From NCBI RefSeq assembly GCF_018128965.1, contig NZ_JAAEDH010000015.1, forward strand, positions 1 through 64,000: a DNA stretch of 64,000 bases, in the 5' to 3' direction. Position numbers and translations under genes: made by a program. The DNA comes from Plastoroseomonas arctica. Lineage in GTDB: Bacteria > Pseudomonadota > Alphaproteobacteria > Acetobacterales > Acetobacteraceae. The notes beneath the pieces are model-generated. The model searched no databases. It saw only the letters and a list, made by a program, of their open reading frames with translations, and was not told the DNA's origin. This document shows, in pieces, positions 9,730 through 17,880 of the stretch (the first letter of the stretch is position 1; each line of letters begins with the position of its first letter).

Positions 9730-10182
9730 TCACAGCGAGGCGTCGGCATCGAGGCGCAGGATATAGCCGCGCCACGCGGCGCGCGATGCGACGCGCTCAT
9801 ACAGCGCGACGGCCGCTGCATCGGCTTCGGGCACGAACCAGCGTAGATGGGAATGGCCGCGCGTTCGGGCTTCGGCCTCGGCGGCGGCGAGAAGGACGCG
9901 CGCGGCGCCGCGGCGGCGATGCGCGGGCAGGATGAAGAGGTCCTCGATCTGCCCGCAGCGTCGCGCGAAGACGATCTCGGGCAGTTCGACCATCACCAGG
10001 AACCCGACCGGCACGCCGTCGGCGAAGGCGCCGAGCAGCAGCGTGCCGTCGAGCAGGGCGGCGGCATCCTCGGCGCGCGCGTGGGTTGTGCCGTGCAGCA
10101 GCCCGCGCATCTCGGCGCCATAGGCAGCGATCAGCGGGATGGCGTCGGCGGGGTCGAGGTGCGCGGCGGTGATCATGGTCAT
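9730..10182 (-). CDS. GNAT-family N-acetyltransferase
   Basis: This 150-residue acetyl-CoA-dependent transferase shows the beta4/motif A region 'IEDLFILPAHRRRGAARVLL' with the R-R-G-A-A pyrophosphate-binding loop, and a C-terminal 'AVALYERV' helix. Length fits a single GNAT domain. The start giving MTMITAAHL is preceded by a G-rich ribosome site (GTGGGGGC). The dehydratase gene follows 16 bases downstream on the same strand, so they are probably co-transcribed. The substrate cannot be inferred. Confidence 0.86.
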   Translation of the reverse strand: MTMITAAHLDPADAIPLIAAYGAEMRGLLHGTTHARAEDAAALLDGTLLLGAFADGVPVGFLVMVELPEIVFARRCGQIEDLFILPAHRRRGAARVLLAAAEAEARTRGHSHLRWFVPEADAAAVALYERVASRAAWRGYILRLDADASL

Positions 10183-10199
10183 CGTGCCCCCACATGCGA

Positions 10200-10235
10200 A
10201 GAGGGCGCCGCCCGCCTGCGCGGACGACGCCCTCT
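10200..10235 (-). terminator. Hairpin downstream of the histone-like gene
   Basis: AGAGGGCG and CGCCCTCT form 8-base arms around a 20-base GC-rich loop, just after the H1-like gene on its own strand. No U-run follows, so a Rho-independent terminator is only possible. Confidence 0.38.
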
Positions 10236-10255
10236 CGCCGGGATCGCTGGTCGCG

Positions 10256-10843
10256 TCAGGTCGTCGGCGCGTCGGAGGCGGGCGCCTCGGGCGGCGCGGC
10301 ATCGACCATCGGCGCCGGCGTCTTCTTCACGCGCGGCTTGCGCGGCGCGGTCGTCTTCTTCGGAGCGGGCGGAGCCGCCTTCTTGGCTGCGGTCTTCTTC
10401 GGCGCAGTCTTCTTGGCGGCGGGCTTGGCAGCCGTCGCACGCTTGGCCGGAGCCTTCTTGGCAGCGGCCTTCTTCGGCGCGGCCTTCTTGGCTGCCGGCT
10501 TCTTGGCGGCGGCCTTCTTCGGCGCAGCCTTCTTGGCGGTGGTCTTCTTGGCGGCAGCCTTCTTCGGCGCAACCTTCTTGGCGGTGGTCTTCTTCGCGGC
10601 GGTCTTCTTCGGCGCGGCCTTCTTGGCGGCCGGCTTCTTCACGGCGGCCTTCTTGGCAGCCTTCTTCGGCGCGGCCTTCTTGGCGGCGGGCTTCTTCGCA
10701 GCCGCCTTCTTGGCAGCGGGCTTCTTCGCCGCCGGCTTCTTGGCCGCCGGCTTCTTCGCGGTCTTCTTCGCCGCGGCCATCGCCATGGCCTGAGCGCGCG
10801 GGGCGCTGTCCTCGGCGTCGTTGGTCTCGATGATGTCAGTCAT
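10256..10843 (-). CDS. Histone H1-like AAKK-repeat DNA-binding protein
   Basis: After a short acidic N terminus ([14 protein letters not shown]), nearly all of this 195-residue protein is a tandem array of KKPAAKK/KKAAPKK-type units, about five residues each, matching the Ala/Lys/Pro tail of eukaryotic histone H1 and bacterial H1-like proteins (HctB, BpH1, AlgP family). It is intrinsically disordered, strongly basic and likely compacts DNA. The tail ends with a PRKPRVKKT stretch and an acidic/Ala cap. Repeat number is expected to vary between strains by slippage, and the DNA is correspondingly repetitive. The start at MTDII has GGAGAT upstream; a longer frame to 11005 has no support. Confidence 0.87.
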   Translation of the reverse strand: MTDIIETNDAEDSAPRAQAMAMAAAKKTAKKPAAKKPAAKKPAAKKAAAKKPAAKKAAPKKAAKKAAVKKPAAKKAAPKKTAAKKTTAKKVAPKKAAAKKTTAKKAAPKKAAAKKPAAKKAAPKKAAAKKAPAKRATAAKPAAKKTAPKKTAAKKAAPPAPKKTTAPRKPRVKKTPAPMVDAAPPEAPASDAPTT

Positions 10844-11423
10844 AAGGTCAGGATCTCCGAACTGCGTTCCGATGTGGAGCGGCAACGCGCTGGCGGTTCG
10901 CCAGGTTGCGCCGCATGGGCGGGACAGCAGGGCAAGCCGCGCGGTGCCGATGCTGCGCGGATCCCGTTGCGCAGCCTCCGATCCCGAACGCGATCCCGGT
11001 GACACAGGCGCGGGGGGGATGGCGCCTCGCGGCGAGCCCTCCTGCTTCTCGGCCGCCGCGATGCCGCGCGATGTGCGTGGCCTTCGGCAGTGTGGGAGTC
11101 GCGTGGTTGGTCTTCACGCGCGCCCCCTGAGCCTGCGGTCCATGGACCGTCCTTCCCTGCTGCGGCGCGTCATGCTGGCGATGCTCGATCTTCGGTCAGC
11201 GTCACGGCGGAAAAATTTTCGCCTTGACGAATCGCTCGGTCGAATCGCGTCGAATGATGCGCGCGCGAATCACGCTATCTGCACGCGCATATTGTGTGTC
11301 AACAAATTCCGCATCGCGTCGCGCATTTTTCTGCGCGCGATGTCTGCGATGCGGTGTGCGAGCGCGCGCGACAACCGCGCTCGCAGTGGTGTCGCGACGG
11401 CGCGCGCCGTCGCGACACGTGCG
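10844..11423. other. 580-base intergenic region without a convincing gene
   Basis: It lies upstream of the H1-like gene and downstream of prpC (both minus strand). The stretch 11200-11340 is clearly richer in A/T than its surroundings and contains an imperfect palindrome at 11206-11223 (GGCGGAAAAATTTTCGCC). The segment next to prpC carries a 30-base perfect palindrome, listed separately. Short open frames here have no ribosome sites or protein-like composition. It probably holds the promoter of the H1-like gene. Confidence 0.5.
11389..11418. repeat. 30-base perfect palindrome downstream of prpC
   Basis: The arm GTGTCGCGACGGCGC is followed immediately by its exact reverse complement, with no spacer. 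It starts six bases past the prpC stop, which suggests a transcript-end hairpin, although no U-run follows on the minus strand. A protein binding site or cruciform is the alternative. Confidence 0.7.
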
Positions 11424-12560
11424 TCAGCCGCGCGTGCTCATCGGCGGAACCGCGCGCTGCTCGGGACCAACATAGAAGGAGAGCGGGCGGATCAGCCGGT
11501 TGTCCGCGCCCTGCTCGAACACATGCGCGGCCCAGCCGGTGATGCGCGAGCAGACGAAGATCGGCGTGAACAGCGGGATGTCGAAGCCCATCAGGAAGTA
11601 GGCGGGGCCGGCAGGGAAATCGAGGTTGGGATGGATCTTCTTCTCCTCGAGCATCACCCGCGCGAGCACGGCGGAGGTGTTCATCCAGCGCGTGTCGCCC
11701 ACGACCTCGGCCATGATCTCGGCGTATTTCTTCATCGTGGGGACGCGGCTGTCGCCGGATTTGTAGACGCGGTGGCCGAAGCCCATCACCAGCGCCTTGT
11801 GGTCGAAGCGCTCGCGCAGCCAGGCTTCCGCGGCCTCGGGCGAGGGGATCTCGCTCAGCATGTGCATCACGGCTTCGTTGGCGCCGCCGTGCAGCGGGCC
11901 CTTGAGGCTGCCGATGCCCGCCGTGATCGCGGAGTGGATGTCCGACATCGAGGAGGTGACCAGGCGCGTGGTGTAGGTGGACGCGTTGAAGGTGTGCTCG
12001 GCGTAGAGGATCATCGAGACGTCGAAGCTCTTGATGACCTCCTTCTGCGGCACCTTGCCGAAGACCATGTGGAAGAAGTTCTCGCAGAAGGGCAGGGACG
12101 CGTCGGGCGCGATCGGCTCGAGGCCCTTCGATAGCCGGTTCGCGGCGGCGACGGCGGCGGGGATCTTGGCCAGCAGCCGCAACGCCTTGCGCCGCTGGGC
12201 CGCGTCGGAGATGTCCGCCGTCTCGGCATCCTCCATGCCCATGAAGGAGACGGCTGTGCGGATCGCATCCATCGGATGCGCGTCGGCGGGGAACTCGCGC
12301 AGTACGCGCAGCAGCGCGGGAGATAGCGCGCGGTTGGCACGCTCCTCGGCCTGGAAGGCCGCGAGCTGGGCCGCGTTGGGCAGCTCGCCATGCCACAGCA
12401 GGTAGGCGACCTCCTCGAAGTTGCTCTCCTCGCACAGGTCCTGCACGGCGTAGCCGCGATAGGTGAGGCTGTTGGTCTCCGGCATCACCTTCGAGACCGC
12501 GCTCTCATCGGCATAGACGCCGACCAGGCCCTTCCGGATGTCAGGGGTTGCTTCGCTCAT
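11424..12560 (-). CDS. prpC: 2-methylcitrate synthase (citrate synthase family)
   Basis: This 378-residue enzyme condenses propionyl-CoA with oxaloacetate. The catalytic triad of the citrate synthase fold is visible: His224 in 'GPLHGGANE', His263 in 'GFGHRVYKSGDSR' and Asp314 in 'HPNLDFPAG'. The 'GDSRVPTM' sequence after the second His, and the short small-type II architecture, point to PrpC rather than a housekeeping citrate synthase, as does the upstream prpD. The ATG overlaps the stop of the preceding GNAT gene (ATGA), so translation is coupled. Some citrate synthase activity is possible. Confidence 0.88.
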   Translation of the reverse strand: MSEATPDIRKGLVGVYADESAVSKVMPETNSLTYRGYAVQDLCEESNFEEVAYLLWHGELPNAAQLAAFQAEERANRALSPALLRVLREFPADAHPMDAIRTAVSFMGMEDAETADISDAAQRRKALRLLAKIPAAVAAANRLSKGLEPIAPDASLPFCENFFHMVFGKVPQKEVIKSFDVSMILYAEHTFNASTYTTRLVTSSMSDIHSAITAGIGSLKGPLHGGANEAVMHMLSEIPSPEAAEAWLRERFDHKALVMGFGHRVYKSGDSRVPTMKKYAEIMAEVVGDTRWMNTSAVLARVMLEEKKIHPNLDFPAGPAYFLMGFDIPLFTPIFVCSRITGWAAHVFEQGADNRLIRPLSFYVGPEQRAVPPMSTRG

Positions 12561-13048
12561 GCGTCTTCTCCGATGTCCCGTTGCTGTGTGGGAGCGGCCC
12601 TGCCGGCATAGACCAGGTAGGGCTCTCCTTCCTCCGTCCCCGCGCCATCGGCCTCGGCCACAACGCGGAATCCATGCCGCTCATAGAAGGTGCGCGCGGC
12701 GGCATTGCGCGCAAGGCAGGCCAGCGAGAGGCGGCCATGCGCCGCCAGCGCGTCGGCCAGAAGCCGCGTGCCGATGCCGCGCCGCCACCAGGCGGGGTGC
12801 AGGTAGAGATGGAACACCATCGCCCCGAACTCGCCATCGGTCCCATGCAGGCAATAGCCGGCGAGTGCGTTGGCGCTGGCCGCGACCCGGAGCCGCGCGC
12901 CGTCCGTCTGCCGTCGCGCGAGCCATCGCGCGACCGCCTCGACCGGATAGGCCTCGCGCACCCCGGGCAGCGCCGCCTCCCGCGCTGCGCGGTGGATCAG
13001 CGCCAGGGATGGCGCCTCCTCCGCCCGCGCGTCGCGCAGTTCGATCAC
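12557..13048 (-). CDS. GNAT acetyltransferase embedded in the prp operon
   Basis: This 163-residue GNAT has an 'HPAWWRRGIGTRLLADALA' acetyl-CoA loop (R-R-G-I-G-T), followed by 'LACLARNAAARTFYERHGFR', the classic C-terminal helix and strand of the fold. It starts with GTG two bases after the prpD stop and ends inside the prpC start (ATGA), so it is locked between the two enzymes at the level of translation. This suggests a role in propionate metabolism, for instance acylation of an enzyme or detoxification of an intermediate; that is inference. Confidence 0.86.
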   Translation of the reverse strand: MIELRDARAEEAPSLALIHRAAREAALPGVREAYPVEAVARWLARRQTDGARLRVAASANALAGYCLHGTDGEFGAMVFHLYLHPAWWRRGIGTRLLADALAAHGRLSLACLARNAAARTFYERHGFRVVAEADGAGTEEGEPYLVYAGRAAPTQQRDIGEDA

Positions 13049-13050
13049 GC

Positions 13051-14589
13051 TCAGAAGATGCCGGGCTTGGCGTCGAGCAGGGTGCCGGCCGGCAGGGTGA
13101 CGTTCAGCGCCGCGAGCTCGCCCGCCTTGAGACTTGCGACATTCTGCGCGGCCTCGAGGAAGCGGTTCGACTCGCGCGCCGTGATGAGGCCTTCGGTGAT
13201 GGTGCGGAACTTGTGGATGTACTCCGCGCGGCCGAACGGGCGGGCGCCATTCGGGTGGGCGTTGGCCACGCCCAGCTCGTCGATGATGGTGCTGCCGTCG
13301 TTCATCGTGATCTCGACGCGGCCGCCGAAAGCCAGGGTCTCCGGGTCGCGCGAGTGGTACTTCTCGGTCCAGGCCGGGTCCTCCCGGGTCTCGATCTTGT
13401 GCCACAGCCGCACGGTGTCGGCGCGGCCGGCACGCTTGGGTGCGTAGCTGTCCACGTGGTGCCAGCTGCCGTCCTGCAGGGCGACGGCGAAGATGTACAT
13501 GATGGAGTGGTCCAGCGTTTCGCGGCTGGCCTTGGGGTCCATCTTCTGCGGGTCGTTCGCGCCGGTGCCGATCACGTAGTGCGTGTGGTGCGAGGTGTGG
13601 ATCGTGATCGACTTGATCGCGTTGATGTCGCCGACCTGCTCGCGCATGCGGAAGGCGAGGTCGATCAGCGCCTGGCTCTGGTACTCGGCCGAGTGCTCCT
13701 TGGTGTAGCTGTCGAGGATGGCGCGCTTGCTCTCGCCGGGGCCGGGCAGGGGCACCTCGTAGTAGATCGGCTCGAACACCGTGCCGCGGCCCTTGCTGTC
13801 GGCCTGCGTGCGGCCCGAGAGCACCCAGGCGATGATGCTGTCCTCGCCCTCGTAAATCGGCGACGGGGCGCCTTCGCCGCGCATGCAGCGATCCACGGCC
13901 TCGACGGCGAGCTTGCCGGCATGGGCGGGGGCGTAGGCCTTCCAGGAGCTGATCTCGCCCTTGCGCGACTGGCGGAAGGTGATCGAGGTGTGCAGCGCCT
14001 GCTGGATCGCCTGGAAGATGACCTCCTGCTTGAGGCCCAGCAGCGTGCCGATGCCGGCCGCCTGGGCGGGGCAGAGATGGGCAATGTGGTCGACGCGGTG
14101 CTCGTGCAGGCAGATCGCGCGGACCAGGTCGATGTGCAGCTCGTAGCCGGTGGCGAGGCCGCGGATCAGGTCTCGGCCGGACTTCTCCATAGTCTGCGCG
14201 ACGGCCAGGATCGGCGGGATATTGTCGCCGGGGTGGGAGTAATCGGCGGCGAGGAAGGTGTCGTGCATGTCGAGCTCGCGCACCGCGGTGCCGTTCGCCC
14301 AGGCCGCCCATTCGGGGGAGACGGTCACGCCCGGCTTGGCGCCGAACACGGTCGCACCGCCTTTCTTCGCGTGGCCCAGCGCCATGCCGCGGGCCGAGAC
14401 CACGGGGCGGCGGTTGATGGCGGCGATGGCGACGGAGGCGTTGTCGATGATGCGGTTGATGATCATCTCCTGTACGTCGCGGTCCACCTTGATCTTGTCG
14501 GTGGCGACGGCGGCCATCTTCCAGGCGAGCTGGTCCTCGCGCTTGAGCAGCGCCTTGGATGGGTGGACCTTGACGGGATGCTTGATCAT
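13051..14589 (-). CDS. prpD: 2-methylcitrate dehydratase
   Basis: This 512-residue MmgE/PrpD-family protein has the expected family length. Family segments include '[20 protein letters not shown]', '[16 protein letters not shown]', '[14 protein letters not shown]', '[20 protein letters not shown]' and '[15 protein letters not shown]'. It dehydrates 2-methylcitrate to 2-methyl-cis-aconitate, the step after PrpC. A clear AGGAGG lies upstream of the ATG. It is the first gene of the prpD-GNAT-prpC operon. No 2-methylisocitrate lyase (prpB) or acnD/prpF is seen within the window, so the rest of the cycle must be encoded elsewhere. Confidence 0.94.
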   Translation of the reverse strand: MIKHPVKVHPSKALLKREDQLAWKMAAVATDKIKVDRDVQEMIINRIIDNASVAIAAINRRPVVSARGMALGHAKKGGATVFGAKPGVTVSPEWAAWANGTAVRELDMHDTFLAADYSHPGDNIPPILAVAQTMEKSGRDLIRGLATGYELHIDLVRAICLHEHRVDHIAHLCPAQAAGIGTLLGLKQEVIFQAIQQALHTSITFRQSRKGEISSWKAYAPAHAGKLAVEAVDRCMRGEGAPSPIYEGEDSIIAWVLSGRTQADSKGRGTVFEPIYYEVPLPGPGESKRAILDSYTKEHSAEYQSQALIDLAFRMREQVGDINAIKSITIHTSHHTHYVIGTGANDPQKMDPKASRETLDHSIMYIFAVALQDGSWHHVDSYAPKRAGRADTVRLWHKIETREDPAWTEKYHSRDPETLAFGGRVEITMNDGSTIIDELGVANAHPNGARPFGRAEYIHKFRTITEGLITARESNRFLEAAQNVASLKAGELAALNVTLPAGTLLDAKPGIF

Positions 14590-14758
14590 GGACGCGGTTT
14601 CCTCCTGCGGTGCGGGTGTTGTCGCGCCGCGGCGAAGCCGCGTCCATTCGGTTTGATGATAGGGGAGGACAGAATTTTTGTGGCGGTCGCCGGTGGGCCG
14701 ATCATTCCCGAGCCCTCGCAACCATCACCGGTTCGCCGCCAGCAGCCCACGGCGGGAT

Positions 14759-15871
14759 TTAGCCGCGCCAGCCCGCGACGGCGTGGCCGCCGAACACCAT
14801 GCGGTTCACCGCCGGCACGGCGATGCTCGCGGGATAGCCGGGCGCGGGCGCGCTCACCGCATCAAGCCGCGCGCGCTGCTCGGGCGAGAGGGTGATCTCG
14901 AGGGCGGCGAGATTGTCGCGCAGCTGCTCGACGCGGCTCGCCCCCATGACGAGGCCTGTGATGCCTGGCCGCGCGAGCGACCATGCCAGCGCCACGGCGG
15001 CGGGCGACTGGTTCAGTTCCCCGGCGACCGCCGTGAGAACGTCGAGCACCGCCCAGTTGTGCGGGGTGAACTTCGAATCGCCGAACGGATTGGCGCCGCC
15101 GAGTCGGCCATGGCCGTCGCCGGCCTCCTCGCCGGGTCGGGCGGCCGCGCTCGGCAGGCCGCGCTCCGTGGGCGCGCGCCCCTCCACATCGGCGCGCCGG
15201 TACTTGCCGGTCAGCATGCCGCCGCCAAGCGGGCTCCAGCCGAGCGTGCCCAGGCCGAACTCCCGCGCGGCGTCCACATGCTCGGCCTCGATGCCGCGCT
15301 CGACGAGCGAGTATTCGAACTGCAGCGCGATCGGCGCCGGCAATGCATGGGCCGAGGCGAGTGTCGCGAGCTTCGCGATGTACCAGGCGGGCGCGTTTGA
15401 AATGCCGTAGTGCCGGATCTTGCCGGCGCGGACCAGCGTGGTCAGCGTCTGCAGCACCTCCTCGGCGGGGGTGACCATGTCCCAGACGTGCAGCCAGAAA
15501 AGATCGACGCAATCGGTACGCAGGCGCCGGAGCGAGCCTTCGAGCGCCGTTGTGATGTTCTTCGCACCATTGCCCCCCGCATGGGGATAGCCCGTCTCGC
15601 GTGCGAAGCCCGCCTTGGTGGCGAGCACCAGGCGGTGGCGGGCCTGATGGTCGTGGATGAAATTGCCCACCATCTCCTCGCTGCGTCCGGCGGAATACAC
15701 GTCGGCGGTGTCGATGACGTTCCCCCCCGCCTCGACATAGGCGTCGAACACGGCGCGCGAGCTAGCCTCGCCCGAGCCCCAGCGCTTGGCACCGAAAGTC
15801 ATGGTGCCCAGCGCGAAGGGGCTGACGACGAGGCCGGAGCGGCCGAGCGTGCGGAATGGCGTCGGGGTCAT
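14759..15871 (-). CDS. Aldo/keto reductase
   Basis: This 370-residue NADPH-dependent oxidoreductase has a TIM-barrel fold. The catalytic tetrad is readable: Asp and Tyr in 'IDTADVYSAGRSEE', Lys in 'LATKAGF' and His in 'LFWLHVWD'. The C-terminal cofactor region 'GLVMGASRVEQLRDNL' is typical of YhdN/Tas-like reductases. An insertion around residues 225-265 is longer than in minimal members. It is divergent from a TetR-type gene across 77 bases that contain two palindromes, so that regulator probably controls it. Confidence 0.92.
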   Translation of the reverse strand: MTPTPFRTLGRSGLVVSPFALGTMTFGAKRWGSGEASSRAVFDAYVEAGGNVIDTADVYSAGRSEEMVGNFIHDHQARHRLVLATKAGFARETGYPHAGGNGAKNITTALEGSLRRLRTDCVDLFWLHVWDMVTPAEEVLQTLTTLVRAGKIRHYGISNAPAWYIAKLATLASAHALPAPIALQFEYSLVERGIEAEHVDAAREFGLGTLGWSPLGGGMLTGKYRRADVEGRAPTERGLPSAAARPGEEAGDGHGRLGGANPFGDSKFTPHNWAVLDVLTAVAGELNQSPAAVALAWSLARPGITGLVMGASRVEQLRDNLAALEITLSPEQRARLDAVSAPAPGYPASIAVPAVNRMVFGGHAVAGWRG

Positions 15872-15883
15872 GGGTCACTTCCA

Positions 15884-15895
15884 TATCGTTCGATA
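15884..15895. promoter_or_regulatory. Palindromic operator candidate, AKR/TetR divergent region
   Basis: TATCG-TT-CGATA, a perfect inverted repeat, lies 13 bases upstream of the aldo/keto reductase start. Its position between a TetR gene and its divergent neighbour is where such operators usually lie. Confidence 0.5.
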
Positions 15896-15935
15896 GGAAA
15901 TCACTGGACCGCTTGCTTCGGCGCGTCAAGCGTTT

Positions 15936-15951
15936 CATAGTGATCATTATG
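15936..15951. promoter_or_regulatory. Second palindrome overlapping the TetR start
   Basis: CATAGTGATCATTATG is a 16-base palindrome with one mismatched pair. It ends at the ATG of the TetR-type gene. Binding here would repress the regulator itself. Confidence 0.42.
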
Positions 15952-16539
15952 AATGTGATTTCCGAACGCCGCCGCACCGGGCGCCCCCTGTCCTTCGATC
16001 GCGATGCCGCCCTGACCCAGGCGATGATGGTGTTCTGGCGCCATGGGTACGAGGCGACGTCGCTGGCCGACCTGACCACCGCAATGGGGGTGACCGCACC
16101 GAGCATCTACACGGCCTATGGCGACAAGAAGCGGCTGTTTCTGGAAGCCGTGCGGCGCTACCTCTCAGGGCCGGTCACCTCGGACAGCATCATCGACGAG
16201 GCGCCGGATGGGCGGGCGGCGGCCGCGCGGCTGCTGGAGACGGCGGCACTCGGCTTCACCGGCGACACGACGCCGCCGGGATGCCTGCTTGCCAGTGCGG
16301 CGATCAGCTGTTCCGCGGAAGCGGCCGACGTGCAGGCCGAACTCGCGGCCATCCGGCGCGGCATCGAGGATCGCCTGCGACGAAAGATCGCGGCCGATCG
16401 CGGGACCGACGCCGAGGCCCTGGCTGCCCATTGCATGGCGGTGGTCCAGGGCATGTCCACCCTGGCGCGGGATGGCGCGTCGCGCGGAAAGCTGCTGGAG
16501 ATAGCGTCCATCGCCATGCGCGCTTGGCCGAACGCCTGA
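15949..16539 (+). CDS. TetR/AcrR-family repressor
   Basis: This 196-residue regulator has an N-terminal helix-turn-helix at about residues 20-65, with the TetR pattern 'AMMVFWRHGYEATSLADL' followed by 'MGVTAPSIYTAYGDKKRLF'. The C-terminal ligand domain contains 'GCLLASAAISCSAE', the Cys-containing segment seen in YafC/NemR-like or TetR_C_16-like regulators that sense electrophiles. It is divergently transcribed from the aldo/keto reductase, a common reductase/sensor pairing for reactive carbonyl detoxification. The ATG lies within a palindrome, suggesting autorepression. The inducer is unknown. Confidence 0.9.
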   Translation: MNVISERRRTGRPLSFDRDAALTQAMMVFWRHGYEATSLADLTTAMGVTAPSIYTAYGDKKRLFLEAVRRYLSGPVTSDSIIDEAPDGRAAAARLLETAALGFTGDTTPPGCLLASAAISCSAEAADVQAELAAIRRGIEDRLRRKIAADRGTDAEALAAHCMAVVQGMSTLARDGASRGKLLEIASIAMRAWPNA

Positions 16540-16630
16540 TCGGCACAGCCCTGCGACGTGCTGCCCGGGAGTGGCGTCGCGCGGCGCGACGTGGTGGCTT
16601 GGCGCCCAGCCTTTCGCCCGGAGCCGCCTG

Positions 16631-16879
16631 ATGAACGCCCGCCCGCCGCGCCACTGGATCAAGCGTCCGCCGCGGCCATCGCGCCCTGCCGTGGTCGCGA
16701 CGCCGCCGACCATGCCACGGTCGCGGCGCGTGCTGATCGCGGCGGTGGCCGGCGTGGCCGTGGGCTTCTGCGCGGCCTATGTCGCGGCGAACACCCATCC
16801 GGACCCGGCGCTCACCTGGGCGGGTCTCGGCTTCGGCGGCGCGCTGGGCGCGGCCTTCGCCTGGCGTTTCAGCGGGTAG
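16631..16879 (+). CDS. Small single-pass membrane protein
   Basis: This protein of 82 residues has a Pro/Arg-rich cytoplasmic-type N terminus (PPRHWIKRPPRPSRP) and two adjoining hydrophobic stretches near residues 34-51 and 62-79, giving one or two membrane passes. GGAG lies about ten bases upstream. It precedes the carbamoylase-like gene by 56 bases on the same strand. I do not recognise a family. Confidence 0.58.
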   Translation: MNARPPRHWIKRPPRPSRPAVVATPPTMPRSRRVLIAAVAGVAVGFCAAYVAANTHPDPALTWAGLGFGGALGAAFAWRFSG

Positions 16880-16935
16880 GCCGATCCCGTGGCGTGGTGC
16901 AGCATGGCCACCGACCCTTCCGCCGGAGTTCGATC

Positions 16936-17877
16936 ATGCCGCGCATCCTCCACCTCGCCGGCGCCCAGATGGGCGCCAACCAGCGCGACGGCAGCCGCGC
17001 GCAGATCCTGGAGCGGATGATCGCGCTGCTCGACCAGGCCGCCGCCGCCGGCGCGCAGCTGGTCGTCTTCCCCGAGCTGCCCTTCACCACCTTCTTCCCG
17101 CGCTGGCTGCTGGAGCGCCAGGAGCTCGACAGCTATTTTGAGCGGGAATTCCCCGGCCCGCAGACCCAGGCGATCTTCGATCGCGCGCGGGAGAAGGGCG
17201 TGGGCCTGTACCTCGGCTATGCCGAGCTCACCGAGGGCGGACAGCGCTTCAACACGTCGGTCACCGTCGCCCCCGATGGTTCCATCATCGGCAAGTACCG
17301 CAAGGTGCACCTGCCAGGGACGGAGCAGCCGCGCGACGGCGCGCGTTTCCAGCAGCTCGAGAAGCGCTACTTCGAATATGGCGACCTCGGCTTCCCGGCC
17401 TTCCGCGGCCCGGCGAGTTGGGGCGGGCCGATCCTGGGCATGCTGGTTTGCAACGACCGCCGCTGGCCGGAGGCCTGGCGCTGCTATGGGCTGCAGGCGG
17501 TCGAGCTGATGCTGATGGGCTACAACTCCGCGGCTTACGACCCGCTCGGCGGCGAGAGCGAGGACCAGGCGCTGCGCACCTTCCACTCCACGCTCGCGGT
17601 GCAGGCGAACGCCTACATGAACGCGACCTGGGCCGTGAGCGTGGCCAAGGCCGGCGTCGAGGATGGCGCCGGGCTGATCGGCGGGTCGGTCATCATCGAC
17701 CCGAACGGGCGCATCGTCGCGGAGGCGAAGACGCTCGGCGACGAGATCATCCTCGCCGAGGCGGACCTCGATGCCTGCCGCCAGGGCAAGGAGAAGATGT
17801 TCAACTTCGCCGCCCACCGCCGGCCCGACCAGTACCGGCGCATCGTGGAGCAGGTCGGCGCCATCCCGCCGGGGTGA
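16936..17877 (+). CDS. N-carbamoyl-D-amino-acid hydrolase-like nitrilase (copy 1)
   Basis: This 313-residue carbon-nitrogen hydrolase has the catalytic triad in place: Glu47 in 'VVFPELPFTTFF', Lys123 in 'YRKVHLPG' and Cys172 in 'LVCNDRRWPEAWR'. The positions and the Cys-Asn-Asp-Arg-Arg-Trp context match the Agrobacterium N-carbamoyl-D-amino-acid amidohydrolase branch, which hydrolyses ureido groups to ammonia and CO2. A paralogue lies 4.6 kb downstream. No hydantoinase gene is present, so the physiological substrate may be another ureide or amide. It converges with an M23-type gene three bases away. Confidence 0.87.
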   Translation: MPRILHLAGAQMGANQRDGSRAQILERMIALLDQAAAAGAQLVVFPELPFTTFFPRWLLERQELDSYFEREFPGPQTQAIFDRAREKGVGLYLGYAELTEGGQRFNTSVTVAPDGSIIGKYRKVHLPGTEQPRDGARFQQLEKRYFEYGDLGFPAFRGPASWGGPILGMLVCNDRRWPEAWRCYGLQAVELMLMGYNSAAYDPLGGESEDQALRTFHSTLAVQANAYMNATWAVSVAKAGVEDGAGLIGGSVIIDPNGRIVAEAKTLGDEIILAEADLDACRQGKEKMFNFAAHRRPDQYRRIVEQVGAIPPG

Positions 17878-17880
17878 CCT

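Noticed and set aside
10256-10843. Possible CRISPR-like or satellite array
   Set aside because: The periodicity is that of lysine/alanine codons in an H1-like protein; there are no spacers and the unit is about 15 bases.
10906-11475. Short open frames (74-83 codons) in the 10.8-11.4 kb gap
   Set aside because: No ribosome sites, unlikely amino-acid composition (Arg/Cys/Ala-rich) and overlapping alternatives on both strands.
12538-14895. 785-codon plus-strand frame opposite prpD/GNAT/prpC
   Set aside because: Shadow of the prp operon. The minus-strand genes carry conserved enzyme motifs; this frame does not.
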